A stretch of 20,221 nt of DNA from Candidatus Altimarinota bacterium (GTDB lineage: Bacteria; Patescibacteriota; Gracilibacteria; BD1-5; UBA6164), in contig JAMOTX010000125.1 of the NCBI GenBank assembly GCA_027062145.1, positions 1-20,221 on the forward strand, read 5' to 3'. Numbering within the stretch: the stretch's first letter is position 1; each line of letters begins with the position of its first letter. The position numbers and the translations under genes were made by a program. Positions 18,633-20,221 of this stretch are shown here, piece by piece. A model generated the notes under the pieces. The model was not told the DNA's origin. It was given only the letters and a program-made list of their open reading frames with translations, and ran no database searches.

Positions 18633-19028
18633 ATGAAAATATTATTTTCAATAATAATAAATGCTTTAATATTATGGTTAATGACCTATTTACTTGGGGC
18701 AAATCCTGAAAAATGATTAGAGGCTGGTATTGCAGTAGCATGATGAATTAAAACGTATTTATTATGATGAGTTATTTTAGGGTTAATTAATGTAACTATT
18801 AAGCCTATACTTAAAATATTATCTATTCCTCTTTTCTTTGTTTTTCTATGATTAGTTGCTTTTATTATCAATTGAGTAATTTTATGGTTATTTGATTATA
18901 TAGTAAACGATTTATTAATTATACCTTGAATATCATATACAATCAACTGATGGATTAATTTTATAATTGCAGTTGCAATTTTCACAATTTTGAATATGTT
19001 TTATTCACTATTATTTACTAAAAAGTAA
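18633..19028 (+). CDS. YvlD / phage-holin-4-like membrane protein
   Basis: The 131-residue protein has four hydrophobic segments (about 2-20, 33-52, 62-85 and 103-125). The motif LGLINVTIKPILKILSIPL is the hallmark of the family often annotated as mycobacterial 4 phage holin (YvlD in Bacillus). Despite the name, members are ordinary chromosomal membrane proteins, and no phage gene lies nearby. Their biochemical role is not established; some are stress-linked in Firmicutes. It is 7 bases after the preceding gene and 4 before secG. Confidence 0.85.
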
Positions 19029-19032
19029 AAAC

Positions 19033-19257
19033 ATGGAAGATATGTTAAAATTCGCAGAAATCACTATAGCTGTTTTATTAATATTTTTTATTTTAATTCA
19101 AAATAAAAATGTTAGTTTAAATTTAGCAAGTATGAGTGGTTGAATGGGAGAAAATACTAAAAGATGACCAGAAAAAGTACTACATAATACAACTATTGTA
19201 TTATGAACTTTATTCATTTTAAATTCAATCGCATTATACCTTTTACCAGTAGCATAA
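19033..19257 (+). CDS. secG: Protein-export membrane protein SecG
   Basis: SecG is the small accessory subunit of the SecYEG channel that assists SecA cycling. The 74-residue protein has two membrane helices, about 8-23 (ITIAVLLIFFILIQ) and 53-71 (TIVLGTLFILNSIALYLL), with the family's conserved loop LNLASMSGGMGEN between them. The position four bases after the YvlD-like gene indicates co-transcription. Together with secA it represents the Sec pathway in this window; secY and secE are not here. Confidence 0.88.
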
Positions 19258-19270
19258 TTATAAAATCTAT

Positions 19271-20221
19271 ATGATCTATAATAAAATATTGAAACTTAAA
19301 AAATACTTATTTTTAATAAGTATTCTATTTTTGGTGCTTTCTTTAACACATTTAATCTATTCATTTTTGTATAATGACTCAAAATTAGTTCCTATTAAAT
19401 GAGGAACTGTTTCTGAGTGATTAATTTGAAGTTTTCCAAGCTTAAATCCATTAAAGCCATTAAATTGAAATAATAAATATATAGTAAATTTACTATATAG
19501 GTCTTTACTGACTTTTGACTCTAAAGAAAATAAAATTATTTCAGATCTAGCAAGTTGTGATATAGATAATTTAAAGAAAATTGAATGTTATTTAAAAGAT
19601 AATATTTTATGGTCAAATTGAGAGCCCATAACAGCTGATGATGTAGTTTCAACTTATACTCTAATTAAAAATTCATGAGTAAACAAAATACTATCATCTT
19701 TATTAGAAGACACAACTATAGAAAAAAATAATAATACAATAATATTTAAAAATAATAAAAGTGATGTTAATTTTTTAAATATCTTTTTCCAACCTATTTT
19801 ATCAAAAAATACTATTGATAATTTATGAAATGATACTATTTTTTGAGACTTCTCTACACATTGAGAAATATACTCATGAAACTTTGTAATATCTAATATT
19901 TCTTCTGATTCTACCTTATGAATAACTAAAATATTTTTAAATAGAAATGAGTACAATAATATTTGAAATATAGAAAAATTAATTATCAAATTATTTCCAA
20001 ATACTAATAGCTTATTACAAAATAAAGAAGTTGTTAATATATTTAATGATACTGATAATATTATTTGAAATAGTATACCAAGGTTAAAATCTCATCAATA
20101 TACATTACCTCAATATGTTTCACTATTTATTAATATAAATAATATTTCTAATATTAATATTAGAAATCATATATTAAATAAAATTAATAGATCTAATCTT
20201 ATTCAATTAATCTGAGAAAGT
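19271..20221 (+). CDS. Extracellular solute-binding protein family 5 (oligopeptide-binding type), N-terminal part
   Basis: The first 317 codons are visible; the gene runs off the right edge. A hydrophobic N-terminal segment at about 12-31 (YLFLISILFLVLSLTHLIYS) is followed by GGTVSEGLIGSFPSLNPL, the normal start of family 5 proteins, then YIVNLLYRSLLTFDSKENK and the signature DNILWSNGEPITADDVVSTY. Such proteins capture peptides for an ABC importer of the Dpp/Opp type. There is no lipobox cysteine after the hydrophobic segment, so it may stay anchored by an uncleaved helix rather than as a lipoprotein, although lspA is present. It follows secG by 13 bases. Transporter permeases would be expected downstream. 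Confidence 0.85.

Noticed and set aside
18633..19028. Phage holin implying a prophage
   Set aside because: The family name is historical; the neighbours are secG and envelope genes, with no phage structural, integrase or lysis genes.

Overview
The window comes from a very AT-rich bacterial genome in which TGA is read as glycine (genetic code 25). TGA falls on invariant glycines of SecA (Walker A GEGKT, MAGRGTD), RuvA (both helix-hairpin-helix motifs), RNase HII (IDEAGRG), the MtaB-type enzyme, LspA and YbeY, while TGG is kept for conserved tryptophans. With the short genes, tight spacing, absence of clear Shine-Dalgarno sites and CPR-type gene content, this points to Candidatus Absconditabacteria (SR1) or Gracilibacteria. 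With a standard code most genes look shattered; with code 25 nearly all are single intact frames.

Layout. 1-1568 (minus): N-terminal part of a class I ribonucleotide reductase large subunit with an ATP-cone, running off the left edge. 1569-1886: promoter and leader region plus the terminator of the next operon. 1887-3910 (minus): ruvA-rmuC and a small membrane-protein gene, the last lying between two copies of the rmuC 3' end and behind a 17-unit ATT repeat. 4056-6689 (plus): secA. 6804-9681 (plus): a large membrane-anchored PKD-repeat surface protein broken by one frameshift near 8380. 9690-11710 (minus): an unrecognised 232-aa protein and an RNase HII-QueH fusion. 11780-14793 (plus): tight operon mtaB-like, lspA, a six-TM protein and an AMMECR1-domain protein. 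14821-15758 (minus): a type IV pilin-like protein behind a perfect consensus promoter, and a [4Fe-4S] ferredoxin. 15808-16037 (minus): a structured non-coding RNA or leader with its own promoter and terminator. 16119-20221 (plus): ybeY, then a run of closely spaced genes: PrgI-like, VirB4/TraC N-terminal-like, VirB2-like pilin, a two-TM protein, a YvlD/phage-holin-4-like protein, SecG, and a family 5 solute-binding protein that runs off the right edge.

Theme. Much of the window serves export and the cell surface: SecA, SecG, signal peptidase II, a prepilin, a small conjugation/secretion-like gene set, a PKD surface protein and a peptide-binding protein. The rest is housekeeping: dNTP synthesis, recombination, tRNA modification (MtaB type, QueH) and rRNA maturation (YbeY). 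Convergent pairs share palindromic terminators in which the stop codons themselves lie, a sign of strong compaction.

The best candidates for something new are the ~230-nt structured RNA upstream of the ferredoxin gene, the RNase HII-QueH fusion, the duplicated rmuC tail flanking a small gene with a trinucleotide tract, and the minimal PrgI/TraC/VirB2 set without its ATPase.
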